This document shows positions 21,301-32,962 of a DNA stretch of 64,000 nt, piece after piece (within the stretch, counting starts at the first letter, position 1; each line of letters starts with the position of its first letter). A program made the translations under genes and the position numbers. The notes under the pieces are model-generated. The model ran no database searches. It was not told the DNA's origin and saw only the letters and a list, made by a program, of their open reading frames with translations. The stretch covers positions 620,001 to 684,000 of the forward strand of contig CAXKVV010000040.1 in NCBI GenBank assembly GCA_964058805.1. The letters run 5' to 3'. This DNA is from Schoenoplectus triqueter. Lineage: Eukaryota; Streptophyta; Magnoliopsida; Poales; Cyperaceae.

Positions 21301-24300
21301 CTCCAGTTACATTTATGTGCTTCTCCTTCAATTCCTCTTCTGATAAACTTTGCCGAGATTTGCCAGCCGCTGAATGTTTTTACAAAAGCAGTTGATTTAG
21401 TACCATTTGACAAAAGCTGAGGTTAAAATTATAAATTAACAACATTAGCAATTGGTAGCACTTACGTTTAAGATAGCTCAAGGTCACAGTGAATAAGAAA
21501 TTGAATATGATAACGAATCCAATCAAAGCACCTACACCAATCCAATACCATTTTGCCTCAGTGGGCATGCCACGGCTTTTCAACACTTGAACTCCAAGAT
21601 ATTCTGTGGCTCCTTCGGCATACTGAAAAAAAAAATTAAGGCATTAGATAAACAAGTTGAACTGGATGAAGAAACAAAAAAAAAAACAAAGGATATATTC
21701 TATTTTTTTTGTTATAAATGTTTCAGCTTACATGTCTCCATTTGTGTCCCAGGAATTCATTGACGCCCAAGGCATTCATTGCGTACATGAGGGGTGAGAT
21801 CCAGTAGCCCCAAATCCACCAACCCCTTATTTTATCTACAACCATTTCAAATTTAAAATAGTTAGATATAAATGAACCATTCACATAAAACTAAGAAAGC
21901 TGTTAGGAAATAGCAGCAAAGAAGACTAGCTTTGAGGGAGGCAATAAACTCACCATGAGAAAGGATAAAACCACTCAAAACTAGGGTAATCACCAAAGCA
22001 AATGCAGCCAAAGTGTTAGCCACAACAGTGTCCCGTCCTAGTGCTGCCATGAGTCTAAACATACCAGATGCCATCTGATTGACCAACAACAGTAGCAAAT
22101 ACTGCTTAAAGAACCTAGAAGGAAAAAAGTACACAGTTTTTTAATGTTATTATTGCTGCATTTAATTTATGCTTCTCAACTAGCTGAAAAATAGGAGTTA
22201 GTTTAATAAAAGAATAAAAAAGCATGCATTGACTAACCTCCCCACATTGGGATCAAATCCAATGACGTAGTAGTTCAAGAAGATGGTAACAGAGACCTCA
22301 AGAAGAGAGACAGGTATCTTCAAAATCCAAGAGGGGATTGTGTAAGCCCAAGACGGGAAAAAGAGATAGTCGCGTTGCTTGAAAAAAACAGGCAGTTTTA
22401 TGCATGTCAAAGCCAACTCTGAGAAGCCGTTGAACATGTGTGTGACCATGGCGAAGAACAGTGCCCCCAAGTAAACAGTGCCGTCATTTGTAGTGTTATG
22501 GTGCATATGTGTGCGGAAAAACAGCGTCATTGCTATTAGGGTTATCACCATTAGCTGCATTGATTATTTATTTATGTAAGCGCACTAGAAATTTTTATTT
22601 TATTTTGGAAGGATATGTTGAGTTTCTTTTATAAGTTGTATACTACAAAAATGTGTACCTGGAATGCTCTGAAAATGTATACAAAAGAGTTGCGCTTCAT
22701 GAGGAGAAATTCTCTCGAGGCGCATGTCTTTAGCAGCTCTAACTTGCTTATACCATACTTGGAGGTGGTTAAAGCGGCTGGGTGACTCCTTGACTTATCA
22801 AATGGTACAGCTAGCTCTTCTCTGAGCCGCTCACCAACATGAAATGAATTGAAAGCCTCTGCAAATTCACATACTGGCACATACCGGTATGGCCGGTTGT
22901 GTCTCTGCCAGTACTGACGCTGGTCTTTTCTAGATGTTACCTAAACCATAAAAAGGTAAACATAATTAGCTTTTGCATCATTGGAGGAAGGACTTACATA
23001 ATGAGAAACGTTTTGGATTCATGTCTGGTACATTACTTGTACCACCTTGAATACCATAGTTACATCTTTTATGTTGTCTCTTACTGTACCATTTTTCATT
23101 CTTTATTCTAGAATGAATTAATCATCTTCTGAAAAGATAGATATGCTCTGGTTCAGTATACACTGGTATCTTAACAGCAAATCTGCAAAATTCTTTTTCA
23201 TTTACCTCTTGTAGGAAATCAGCAACACCTTTCCTTTCTGGGCACTTGAATCCCATGCTTTCAAAAAATTCAAGGATATGCTCTCGGGGCCCATGGTACA
23301 CGACATGTCCATCTGACAGGAGGATGATGTCATCAAACAGGTCAAAGGTCTCAGGTGCTGGCTGTAGAAGTGAAATTACAGTTGTTTGTCCAAGAATGCT
23401 AGTGATTTGCTTCAGGGACGTTACTATTTGAAATGTGGTTGAACTGTCCAACCCAGTTGAGATTTCATCCATAAATAATGCTGTTGTGGGTCCCACGATC
23501 ATCTCACCTGTTGATCAATAAGGAAACTTATTAATAACTTTAATTAATTTGAACAGTCCTTCAGCATCCACTCAATTACAAGTTGGTTGCTGTGGTACAG
23601 TAAAGAAGTGATATATTCTAATGTACCTGTTGTGACACGCTTTCTTTGCCCGCCAGAAATACCTCTGAGCATCTCATCCCCAACAGTGGTATCGGCACAT
23701 ATGTCTAAACCCAAAATCTGCAAAATTCAAGAAAATATTAATAAAATAAGAACAATGTTGTGTTTTCCTAAATTAATTATATCAAGAAGATGGATATGAT
23801 TTGTACCTTGAGCACATAGTCAGTAATGATGCTCATTTCTTGGCCTCCCGTGGATACTGCCTGCAATTTTGTAATAAAAAATAAAGATACCTCCATAAAT
23901 TAGAAACTAAGAAAAAATTGAATTTATCAAAGTTTATCACTTTTTTTTGGAAAAGCAATAAATAATTGAGCAACTATTGTAAAAGTATGATATTTTACCT
24001 TCATAAACACATCAAGGTCAGGATCAGGCTTGATGTTTGAAGCTTTCTCTCTCCTTGAAAGTTCAGTTAACATATCTACATGCATTTTGAAAGTACATGT
24101 AATTTAGTATTGACATACAATATATTGACAGAAAAGAATTATATCAAGTAGTATTAAGATTATAGATTTTTCATACCGTATCTGGTACCGACACCTTGGA
24201 CCCTGGCTGAAAAGGCTAGGGTTTCTCGTACTGTCATCTCAGCTATGTGCAAGTCATATTGGCTTATATATGCAGCTGTTCTCTGTGGCACAAACTCATC

Positions 24301-25437
24301 CATGCCATGTCCGTTGTATGTAACCTTTCCAGTAACCTGTTTTGCAAAGAAAGTAATATATTTTTTTTCTGACTAGGAAGTTGATTATATAAGCAATTAT
24401 TAAAAGAATTGAAGGGCTGATTGAGTACCTTTAGTTCAGAGTCTAGCTTTCCAGCCAAGGCCAGAAGCAGTGATGTTTTTCCTGACCCGGGTGGACCCAA
24501 TAACAATGTCATTCTGGAAATTTTGAATTTTAAAATATATAACGTGAGCAACATAGCAATAAATATTAAAATATTAAAAAACCCATCCAGGCCTGAGGCC
24601 TCCAGGGTGGGAGTATTACAGTACCTCTTAGGTTTGATTACTCCGCTGACATTGTTAAGAATATTAAGAGGCACTTTCTTGTTGGGCAGAACGTGGAAAG
24701 CGTTCACCACGGACTAAATTTAAAAAAGAAGAAGAAGAAGAAGAAGAAGAAGGATTGAAGTCATTAAATCGCTGCATTCGTTTTAATTAAATATAAGTGA
24801 TAATAAGTAGGGGGACAAAGTAGAAAATGTTCTGTACCTCGAGGGAATTAATGGTAGCATTGATAAATGTTGGCAATCCCCTGCTTCCCACATGGGCTAA
24901 TGCTTCAATATTTAAATTCTCATAGCGAACCTCGATTGTTGGAAAGTCGAGCCCAACACTGAAAAAAGAAACATGAATAATTTCCAATTAATTAATTAAT
25001 TAATGTGATAAATACGATAGATGATGAATTTTAAAAAGTGTAAGAGATATTTGGTCGAACAGTCTGTGAGCGTGTTGCACTCACCGGTCGATCCTCTGTT
25101 TCAAGTTGAGCAAGAAGCGCTCATTATCCTCCTCAGCAACGCGTACCAGGCGCTGGATGAGCTGGTGCTTCTCAGCAAAGCCGAGGTTGTCTATGTCAAT
25201 CTCCTTGCGGACACCACCATCACCATCGAGGAACAGTCCCTTCTTCACGCGGCTGTAGGTGGGGAGCTTCTCGAGAGCGGCCCACTTGAGGGCCTCCTCG
25301 TCGTCCTCTTCGCGGGTGGAGGCATTGGAAAAGACATCGGAGCCGCGGCCGAAGATGGAGGCACTGGTAGCTCGTTGGATGATAGAGGAGCTGTTCCCTC
25401 GGAGGCTAGGCATCCTGAAGGACTTGCTAGAGTCCAT
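18313..25437 (-). CDS. PDR-type full-size ABCG transporter (pleiotropic drug resistance protein)
   Basis: An ATP-driven membrane exporter with the reverse PDR layout NBD1-TMD1-NBD2-TMD2. Plant relatives sit mostly in the plasma membrane and export terpenoids, hormones such as abscisic acid, or toxic compounds; the substrate here cannot be read from sequence. Splicing 23 exons gives 1447 aa, the usual length. NBD1: Walker A GPPGSGKT (194-201), Q-loop SQYDLH, signature ISGGQ (333-337), Walker B ALFMDE (353-358). NBD2: Walker [10 protein letters not shown] (894-902), signature LSTEQ (1001-1005), Walker B IIFMDE (1021-1026), H-loop His1058 in CTIHQP. TMD1 spans about 530-785 and TMD2 about 1160-1447. 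Plant PDR motifs include [13 protein letters not shown] and TSQFGD near the C-terminus. Start: ATG at 25435-25437, followed by [14 protein letters not shown] as in PDR1/ABCG40-like proteins. All catalytic motifs are present. The exact orthologue (PDR1, ABCG39 or ABCG40 type) is not resolved. Confidence 0.95.
18313..25437 (-). other. Exon map of the ABCG gene (23 coding exons)
   Basis: Exons in transcription order: 25085-25437, 24838-24958, 24625-24713, 24429-24513, 24177-24336, 23999-24075, 23807-23860, 23627-23717, 23206-23507, 22659-22940, 22238-22554, 21954-22114, 21732-21835, 21466-21622, 21137-21369, 20681-21013, 20299-20589, 20133-20216, 19886-20019, 19577-19804, 19293-19464, 18772-19026, 18313-18573. 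They sum to 4344 bases = 1448 codons including TAG. Every intron has GT...AG and every junction keeps the frame. Introns are short (roughly 75-270 bases), AT-rich and free of recognisable transposons. Some alternative acceptors a few bases away cannot be excluded. Confidence 0.9.
24724..24752. repeat. (AAG)n microsatellite in ABCG intron 2
   Basis: An AAAAAAGAAG run followed by reiterated AAGAAG lies about ten bases downstream, on the plus strand, of exon 3. On the sense strand it is a CTT tract just upstream of the exon 3 acceptor and may serve as its polypyrimidine tract. Confidence 0.7.
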
Positions 25438-25590
25438 TTGTTAATGCGAGCAGGAATTAATTCGATTCAATTTGGGTTGGTTGCTACTTATAAGTTCCAA
25501 GGTATTAATTGGGGATGTAGACGTAGACGCAGATGCAGAAGTAGAAGTAAACTGAGGAGGTTCGAGAGGGGGAGGAGGAGGAGGCATCTT

Positions 25591-25599
25591 ATTTATATG
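25591..25599 (-). promoter_or_regulatory. TATA box of the ABCG gene
   Basis: On the minus strand the sequence reads CATATAAATAAG, about 155 bases before the ATG. Between it and the ATG lies a CTCC-rich stretch (25570-25585) suited to a pyrimidine-rich leader; a start site near 25560 would give a 5' UTR of about 120 bases. Inferred from motif and spacing only. Confidence 0.5.
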
Positions 25600-25689
25600 T
25601 AGATGTAGTGTACTACCTTCTAGAAAGTAGAAAGTGTAATTGAACAATGCGCCGCAGAAGATCAATTGAGCGTTCCCCCTCCCTTCCAA

Positions 25690-26865
25690 GTTCCAACTTC
25701 CAACTAATCAATTTTGTCTCTCTTTCTAGAATGTCTTCTCTTCTCTTCTCTTCTCTAATATCTCCACCGCGCTTTCATGTCCTCATTAAATTTGCAATGT
25801 GTAAAACGTTCAAAAAGAGTAATTCTTTATATCCCGTGATTGCGTCCCCCGTCTGAAATTAAAATGACCAACTTGGGTCTTTCACACACACATCGTATCA
25901 TCCCGTATTTTCTGATCCTCCCATCATAGTATTTCCATTTATGTTCATATAGCTCTGCAATCTCTGTACATATTAATCTTCAAAAACCAAATGAGTGCAA
26001 GTGAAACGTACACGGTACATCCAAATCATATTTTTATGTATTGTGTTTCTCTGGTCAACGCTTAATTCCTTCAACACATGTAGAGGTTCAAAAGCTTTGG
26101 CATTCGAAGTCTAAATACTCAAACATGTAAAAGATATTTTAGGTCTATTTGAGTTAAAATTATTTTTATGAAAAACATAGTTTCTCCTAATTAAACAAAG
26201 TTAACACTCACTTAAAGTCACTTAAGAATATATCGAAAACCATTTAATATTTTTCTAAGAATTGAATCATTTTTTGTATAATCATGGCTCTAAGAATTAA
26301 AACATAAAACATAAATTATTTAAAGTACCACAAAGTGAAGGCACTAAATACATGATATACTAAGAATATTGCCACATGATATTTTGTATGAAGAAATTAT
26401 TATCGATATTATTATCATCATTATTATTTGGTTTATATTATACGATTTTACATAAATATTGTAAAGGTGACATGAGAAGACCTTAAAAAATTTTATATAG
26501 ATTAATAAATGAATCATTTTTATCTTTTCAGAATAATATATTTTACAAAATCATAATTCTAAGGTTTTTATGTAGCTAAGTGGTATACTTGAGATGAAAC
26601 TTTACTCTTAATATGATTTAATTTTTTTAGTATTATTTTTTGAAGATTATCATGTTTAATTATATTATTATTATATACATTTCAGTATTTAAAAAATTAT
26701 GTTCAATTTTTTCTTAATGTGGAAATTTTATTGAATTTTTAATTTTTATTTATTTATTTAAAAACTATTTTATCAAGATAAAATCCGAGTAACAGTCATA
26801 ATTAAGAAAATAGTTATGATGAGACTAAAACAGAGAGTAAACTTATTTCTAAAAATTTAAGACTA
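25690..26865. other. Upstream region of the ABCG gene; no gene seen
   Basis: AT-rich, with a TCTCT tract at about 25725-25756. It probably includes promoter sequence for the minus-strand gene, but I recognise no further element. Confidence 0.4.
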
Positions 26866-27334
26866 CTAGCTATATACCCGCGCATTGCAGCAGAATTTTT
26901 TATTTAAACATTAAAATATTATAAGATAAAAAAATCATATTTATCTAATATTAAATTATAAATTCACAAAATTATAGAGAAAACATATAATAAAGACTAT
27001 ATTTAATTTTGAATGAGATTTTTGCACAATATGAGTTAATGATTCATGATTTTTATGGAAAGAAAAGTAAATTATTCTAACATATATTATCACCATTAAT
27101 TCCTTACCAAATATGCACAAAGTTGCTAAATAAAAAACAAAAATTATGGAAATAATAGTATATAAGGGAAAGAAATGGAGAGAAAGAGGGGATCAATGGA
27201 CGCGATCACATACGTTCGATCAACCAACAATAAATATCATCCGTCTAATTGAGGGATAAAATGGGTATAATAAAAATTTACAATGACAAAAAATGGACCC
27301 TCCAATTCTTAGATGCTTTATATAATAGTATAGA
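26866..27334 (-). mobile_element. Non-autonomous Helitron, copy 1
   Basis: Read on the minus strand it begins TCTATACTATTATATAAAGC and ends with a G+C-rich hairpin-prone segment followed by TATATAGCTAG: 5' TC and 3' CTAG, with flanking A and T on the plus strand as expected for insertion between A and T. No terminal inverted repeats, no target duplication and no coding region. The copy at 39341-39810 is collinear and nearly the same length (469 versus 470 bp). Confidence 0.85.
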
Positions 27335-28967
27335 TTTATATATTAATTAAGATTAAATATTATTAATTGATACTAAATTTCTTAAAAATATATATTTTTA
27401 ATAAATATTTAATTAGTTTAATTATTTAGATCAAGCCGGATCAACTTTTAGGGTTAATTTCATGAATTTACCAACTTTTAGGGTAATTTAGTCATTTTAC
27501 TTGCATTTATATCCCGAGATCGAGATATTACTATATTTTATTTATAATTATAGGAATCATATAATTGAGATGATAATTAGAGAAAAATGGAGCAACTAAA
27601 CATAATTCAGAAGAACTCAAATGCAAATGACATCAAAGCAGATCATGATCAGCAAATTATGTCAAATTATGATCATAAAATATCATGAAATGACTAGTTA
27701 TATTATAGAGATTATTCTTAGCCCTCCAATGAATCTTGAATCATCCAAATCGGAATTCAGATGAAAAATAATAATCAAAATATGAACCGATACGTCATAG
27801 ATTTATCTGCATTTGTATATGATTTGTATGCCTCAAATCCATAAACCAGGACATAAATGACATAAGCAAATCTAGAGATCTCCTGCCTATACAAGACACC
27901 TCTATGACATCTAGGAAATCCTAGCCGCCTGAGATGGTCTTAGGTGTCGTTTTTAGAGTCTAGAAGCAATTTTGAAGGAGAAGAGAAGATTGAAAGACGG
28001 ATTCGAAGCTAACACTCAAGATCCAAGCGGAAAATCAAGGGTTTATTGTATCCCTTTTTCTTCCTCTCATCCATCTTTTATTATTATTTTTCTATTTAAT
28101 TTCATTGTTATTATTTTATCATGTGTGGATAAACATCCTTCTAAAAATGATGGCTTGTAATAGTTGAATCTCTTTAATTAATCTACTCAGTATTTAATTT
28201 TTTTAGCAATTACTTATGTGATTTATCCTTTAAATTGATTGTTTATATGCTTAAATGGTAATAAGTGTTTGTTGTGTGATTTACCTTAGGAATTATAGTA
28301 GATTATTGAAATGTATTTCTAGAATTTCTGTCCTCGAAGGATAATACCTACTTTTGCACTCAAGATCTAGCAGTAAGTTTGCAACTTTGGTGATTATATC
28401 TAAAATTAAACCAAATATATATATCTAACTCGTATTGTGTAGCATCGATTTTTGATAAGGTTTTAACATCAAAGAACACAAAGGATTTGAACTCTTGGGA
28501 CGAGGTACGTAACCGTGAAGTCTAAATAGTTTGAACATGAATTAATACGTGAAAGCATCAATGTTAAATTTGAATTGCTAATTTTATATTATTAAATTAT
28601 CTAAAAAGTGAAAAGACTGAGTAAGTTGATTAAGGGGTGAAAAAGAAAAGTCAGAACACCTAATATTCACTTTTTAGTTCAAAACACTATTTTATTAGTT
28701 GCTATTTAGTTTAATTTTAGTTTAGTTAAAAATTAATATTTATTTATCTAGATTAGTGAACTAGTAAAAACCAATAATTCATCATTATCCTTCTAGATTC
28801 GACATCTCAATTATTATCCGATAAAGTCATACACTTATGACCGAAATTAGATACAAATTAGAACAATTATTAGCCATTACATCAAATTCATCACATGTCA
28901 GGTCAAGTTTCCGATTAAGTAAAAAAATATTAATGAATTAGGAAACTAACTCCAAATATGATAAAAA
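27335..28967. other. Intergenic DNA, probable Ty3-type LTR relic at 27440-28560
   Basis: No gene. Parts resemble LTR ends of plant Ty3 elements: a leader-like AAGCTAACACTC, a T-rich stretch, and TGTTGTGTGATTTACCTTAG and GGAATTATAGTAG phrases seen in such LTRs. Boundaries and family are not determined; a 62-codon ORF at 27972 is unsupported. Confidence 0.3.
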
Positions 28968-29098
28968 TTGATAATCTATAAGATTATGATATGAAATTTT
29001 TTTGAGCTATTTAAATTAAAATTTCGAACACGGGATTTTAAAATTTGAGCCATAAACCCTTGGCTGAAGTGCTTATAGAATCACTGTAGCCAAACTCA
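28968..29098. repeat. MITE B, right half only
   Basis: Ends TAGAATCACTGTAGCCAAAC, the inverted match of the start of the element at 30149 (AGTTTGGCTATGGTGATTCC). Contains TTTGAGCCATAAACCCTTGG and the ATAAGATTATGATATGAA phrase shared with 30221-30242. The left half is missing. Confidence 0.6.
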
Positions 29099-29241
29099 TA
29101 TATATATATATATATATATATTGGTTTACAACTAAATTTTTATATGAAAATTATTTTGATTGATCGGATCAACTATTTAAATTTTGAAGGCGAAGAAACG
29201 GTCCATAACATATAGATAATCTGTGTTATGCATAACACCAC

Positions 29242-29262
<21 letters not shown>

Positions 29263-29278
<16 letters not shown>

Positions 29279-29668
29279 TAAAGATACCGTGAGCTTAAGC
29301 TCACAAAGACCTTCTGTGAGTTTAACTCAAAAAATATATTAAATCATCTCAAAATTTTAATTTATCATTCTCATAAAATTTTTTTATATGAAAATCTTAT
29401 GGGATGCAAAACTTTGGAGTGTTTTGAGCTCTTGAAGTCACTGTTTTTAATTTTTAAAAATGATGTTCAAATATTAAATATTTTATTATTATTTTTAGAT
29501 CTGATTTTTAAAAATTAAAAACCATGACTTAAAAACTTAAAAAACTCTAAATTTTAGCATCCCACAAGATTTTCATATAAAGAATTTAATGAGGATGATA
29601 AATTAAAATTTTGAGATAATTTGATGTACTTTTTGAGTTATGTTCATGGAAAGCTCATGGTATTTTTA

Positions 29669-29672
<4 letters not shown>
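29263..29672. repeat. Foldback MITE A, copy 1
   Basis: Nearly palindromic. The left arm GTAAAGATACCGTGAGCTTA returns inverted at about 29650-29670 (AAGCTCATGGTATTTTT), and inner arm segments such as GGGATGCAAAACTTTGGAGT pair with AAATTTTAGCATCCCA. Begins in a (GA)n tract. Non-coding. Arms roughly 190 bp. Confidence 0.65.
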
Positions 29673-29682
<10 letters not shown>

Positions 29683-29700
<18 letters not shown>

Positions 29701-30103
29701 TAAAGATACAGTGAGCTTAAGCTCAGGGAGCCCTTCCGTGAGCTTAACTTAAAAAATATATCAAATCATCTCCAAATTTTAATTTATCATACTCATTGAA
29801 TTCTGAAAATTTTGTGAGATACAAAAATTTAGAGTGTTTTGAGCTTTTTAAGTTACCATTTTTAATTTTTAATAATGATGTTCAAACATTGAATATATTA
29901 TTATTAATTTTTTTAGAGCTGATTTTCAAAAATTAAAAATGGTGACTTAAAAAGCTCAAAACACTCTAAATTTTTGCATCCCACAAGATTTTCATATAAA
30001 GAATTTAATGAGCATGATAAATTAAAATTTGGAGATTATTTGATATACTTTTTGAGTTAAGCTCATGGAAGGCCTCCGTGAGTTTAAGCTCATGGTATCT
30101 TTA

Positions 30104-30128
<25 letters not shown>
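29683..30128. repeat. Foldback MITE A, copy 2
   Basis: Same family as 29263-29672 and directly adjacent: starts (GA)n GTAAAGATACAGTGAGCTTA and ends TAAGCTCATGGTATCTTTAC followed by (TC)n, so the whole unit is a foldback flanked by mirror-image GA/TC microsatellites and TA runs. A related arm fragment also lies near 42310-42370. Confidence 0.7.
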
Positions 30129-30148
<20 letters not shown>

Positions 30149-30349
30149 CGAGTTTGGCTATGGTGATTCCATAAGCATTTCGGCCAAGTGTTTATGGCTT
30201 GAATTTTATAAAAATTGATAATTTACAAGATTATGATATGAACAATCTTTTGAAATATTTAATTTGAAATTTTGAGCACGAAATTTTGAAATTTGATCCG
30301 TAAGTATTTCGGCTCGAAATAATTATGGAATCACTGTAGCAAGTCCCTA
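30149..30349. repeat. MITE B, complete copy
   Basis: About 200 bp with inverted ends: GGCTATGGTGATTCCATAAG near 30156 pairs with AATTATGGAATCACTGTAGC near 30321-30340. TA runs flank both sides, suggesting insertion at TA-rich targets. Non-coding. Confidence 0.65.
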
Positions 30350-30372
30350 TATATATATATTATTTTTAATTT

Positions 30373-31503
30373 TGTTGGACTAAATAACCTTCTTAATTTG
30401 ACGATTTATAAAATAATCTTGAATTTTATAATTTACCTTGTTTGAGTATAATTCAAGGCTTAGAATGTAAAATAGATCATTGCACAAGAACCAAGATTAA
30501 TGATGAGATATAAGAGCTAAATCAAGATTGTATTAGACTTAGGTTTAGTTAGACTCAAACCGGATTAAATTAGTTAAGGTAAATTAAGTTTAAAACAAAA
30601 AGGAAAGAAAAACACTTTTTTCCCACTAAACCGATGTAACGATTTAGAAAACGTTATAATGATTTAGAATATCATATCAAATTTTGGCTAAGTCACAAAC
30701 ACTCTCAAAAGAGAAAGAGCGTATCGTTATATAACAGTTCAGAACTGTTACAATTATTCAATAAAATGTTATAACTGCTCACTAAGTTGTTGTAATGATT
30801 CAGATTAAGATCCCAAGATTTACTTTTAAATGACTATTCTTTCTAAACTGTTATAACGGTTCAAACCGAAAACTATTTTTTTATCGGTTCCAAGAGCTCT
30901 ATATAAAGGGGTTAACTCTCTCATTCCAATTAACTTATTTCATTCTAGCAAAATCCTAATTTTCTAAAAGCTCATAGCTACATTCTAAAGTGAGATAGAT
31001 AAACACAATAGATTGATAATTTTTGAAAAGCTCATTACATTAAGCTCAATATAGGTTCTCTTCATTCTCTCAACTTGATCCTTTGATATTAACTCTTTTT
31101 GTTTTTCTTTGAGTGTGTTGTCACTCTTTGTTTCTTTTGATTATGTTGTCACTCTTTATTTTTTTAGTGTGTTGTTATTATTTATCACCGATAGGCTTGA
31201 CAACCCATTTTCTTATAAGGAATTAAGTTCTACAAATGTCAGATATTTTGTTTTTAGTGTATTGGCTCAATCTCAATAGTTAAAGGTTGGAAGTCCCGAA
31301 AACATATACATTATAGGTCCAACTCCATTATATCTTGTGTTCTCGTTTGATCTTTTTTTTCTCTCTCTTTTCTCGAATTACATTATTTGTGTGAGAATTA
31401 AATTATTTTCCGCTGTCATGAACATTAAACCCCTCGGTTTTTACATTTTTTTTAGGTTGTTTTACTTTCTTGCATCATCTACACCATCCTTACAAGGGCC
31501 GAC
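30373..31503 (+). repeat. Copia-type LTR, family B (probable solo LTR)
   Basis: Starts near TGTTGGACTAAATAACC; has a TATA box CTATATAAAG at 30899-30908 after a stretch of degenerate TATAACGATTCA motifs; and ends with a T-rich run and TTTTCCGCTGTCATGAACAT as in copia U5. Related pieces are at 1220-1757 and 15450-15690. No coding region attached on either side. The right end is cut by the insertion at 31504. Confidence 0.5.
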
Positions 31504-32946
31504 TGTTGTGATATTTTCAAACTAATAAAATTAACCTAATACACACAAGAGAAAGCCGCAAGCGTACGACCTACCGTGTAGTATTTAGGTGTCGATCCCA
31601 CAGAGACTGATTAAACTACCGATATAGACAACTTCTTTAAGCTAGACCGTAAAATCTGAAAAGGTTTCTAAACTAAATATTTCTCTAAAATTAACAAGTA
31701 AATTGAACTAAGTTTGGATTACTTCAAGGTTAAGAGAGTCTAGGGTTTCAGCATCACCATCCACTTGAGTTTTAATCGTACTATTTATGTATTTTAACGC
31801 TAATTTATGAGGGTTACCATCTAATTTAGTACCAAGTTCCTGGTTAGGGTTTGGCACAGTATTTCAATTAGGGCAAACTTCACGGTTAAGTCCATCGTTC
31901 TTCCTAATTAAAACCCGTTAAGTTCTGGTAATTCTAAACTTTTCAAAGATTAATTATTCACGGTTAGGTCCATCTAATTAATACTCTAAATGTTCAGAAA
32001 AGTCCCAACTAACCTAGACTTCACGGTTAGGTCCATCACCTAGGGTTAGATACCGCTTTTGGAGGTCGGAGAACCATCAGATTTTGGTTAGAAACCTAAA
32101 CAATTCTCTAAGATACATGTGCAATTCTAATATCGTTTGCAGGTTATGAATCTATGCTATCTAGGGTTTTTAATCCCAGACGGATTACTAATACAAACAT
32201 AAAATAATTCAATCCATGCACAGTAATACAATCACAAAAGCAATTCATAAAATAAAGCAATTAAAATAACAATAAATACGATTAAACTTCAAGTTTCAAG
32301 TTACATGCCTAAACCCTAGAGAGACGACTACTCTTCCATGGAAGAGAAAGAATCACAGATAAAAGCAATGAAAAACAGAAAGAAAATCATCAAGAGAATA
32401 AGAGTTACACCCAGTTTTTGATTTCTCCTTATTTTGCCTTCTTCTCTCTCCAAATCTCTCAAAGAAACTCCAAAAAACTTCTCTTCAATCTGTCCTAGGG
32501 CGGTTATAGCCTTTTGGAGGCGTTCTCTTCTGTTTAAAATCGAATCTCGAGCCTTCTGGGGCGAAGAGATGCTTTCAGGGGCGAAACAGAACCGCTCTTT
32601 ACGGCCCGAAAAGAAAAGATTTTGACCCAAAAAGTTCACGCGGTTTCTTGACAGAGAGCTCTTTTCGACCCGAAAAGATAACTTTTTGGGTCAAAAGGAT
32701 CATGCAGTTTTTCTCCAGCAAGATCTTCATTGTTCTAGTTGCGCCTAACTTACTCCATCTTCATCCAAATATTCCCAAAATGCTCCAAAAGTCCTAAAAT
32801 CAAAGAAACCATGGCAGTATCTCGAACTTTGTGTAATATCCAAACTAAATCAACTAATTGAACTAAAAAGTGCATAAAAAAGGGTAAAATGGTATAGTTT
32901 TAGATACCAAATCCTATCAGAATATATATGTGATTTTGGCTTATCA
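31504..32946 (-). repeat. 3' LTR of the gag-only element
   Basis: 1443 bp, differing from 37151-38593 at three positions noted: ACTTTTC/ACCTTTC near 31957, GAAAAGA/GAAAAAA near 32616, and AGGATC/AGGTTC near 32698. Three copies of GGTTAGGTCCATC-type sequence lie at 31892-32032. A 103-codon minus-strand ORF (32328-32639) with a hydrophobic segment lies inside; it is present in both LTRs simply because they are identical, and I do not call it a gene. Confidence 0.95.
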
Positions 32947-32962
32947 AACTCCCCCAAGCTTA
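32947..32962 (-). other. Polypurine tract of the gag-only element
   Basis: On the element strand TAAGCTTGGGGGAGTT directly precedes the 3' LTR. A similar AAGCTTGGGGGG lies upstream at about 34010-34023, a possible second tract. Confidence 0.8.
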
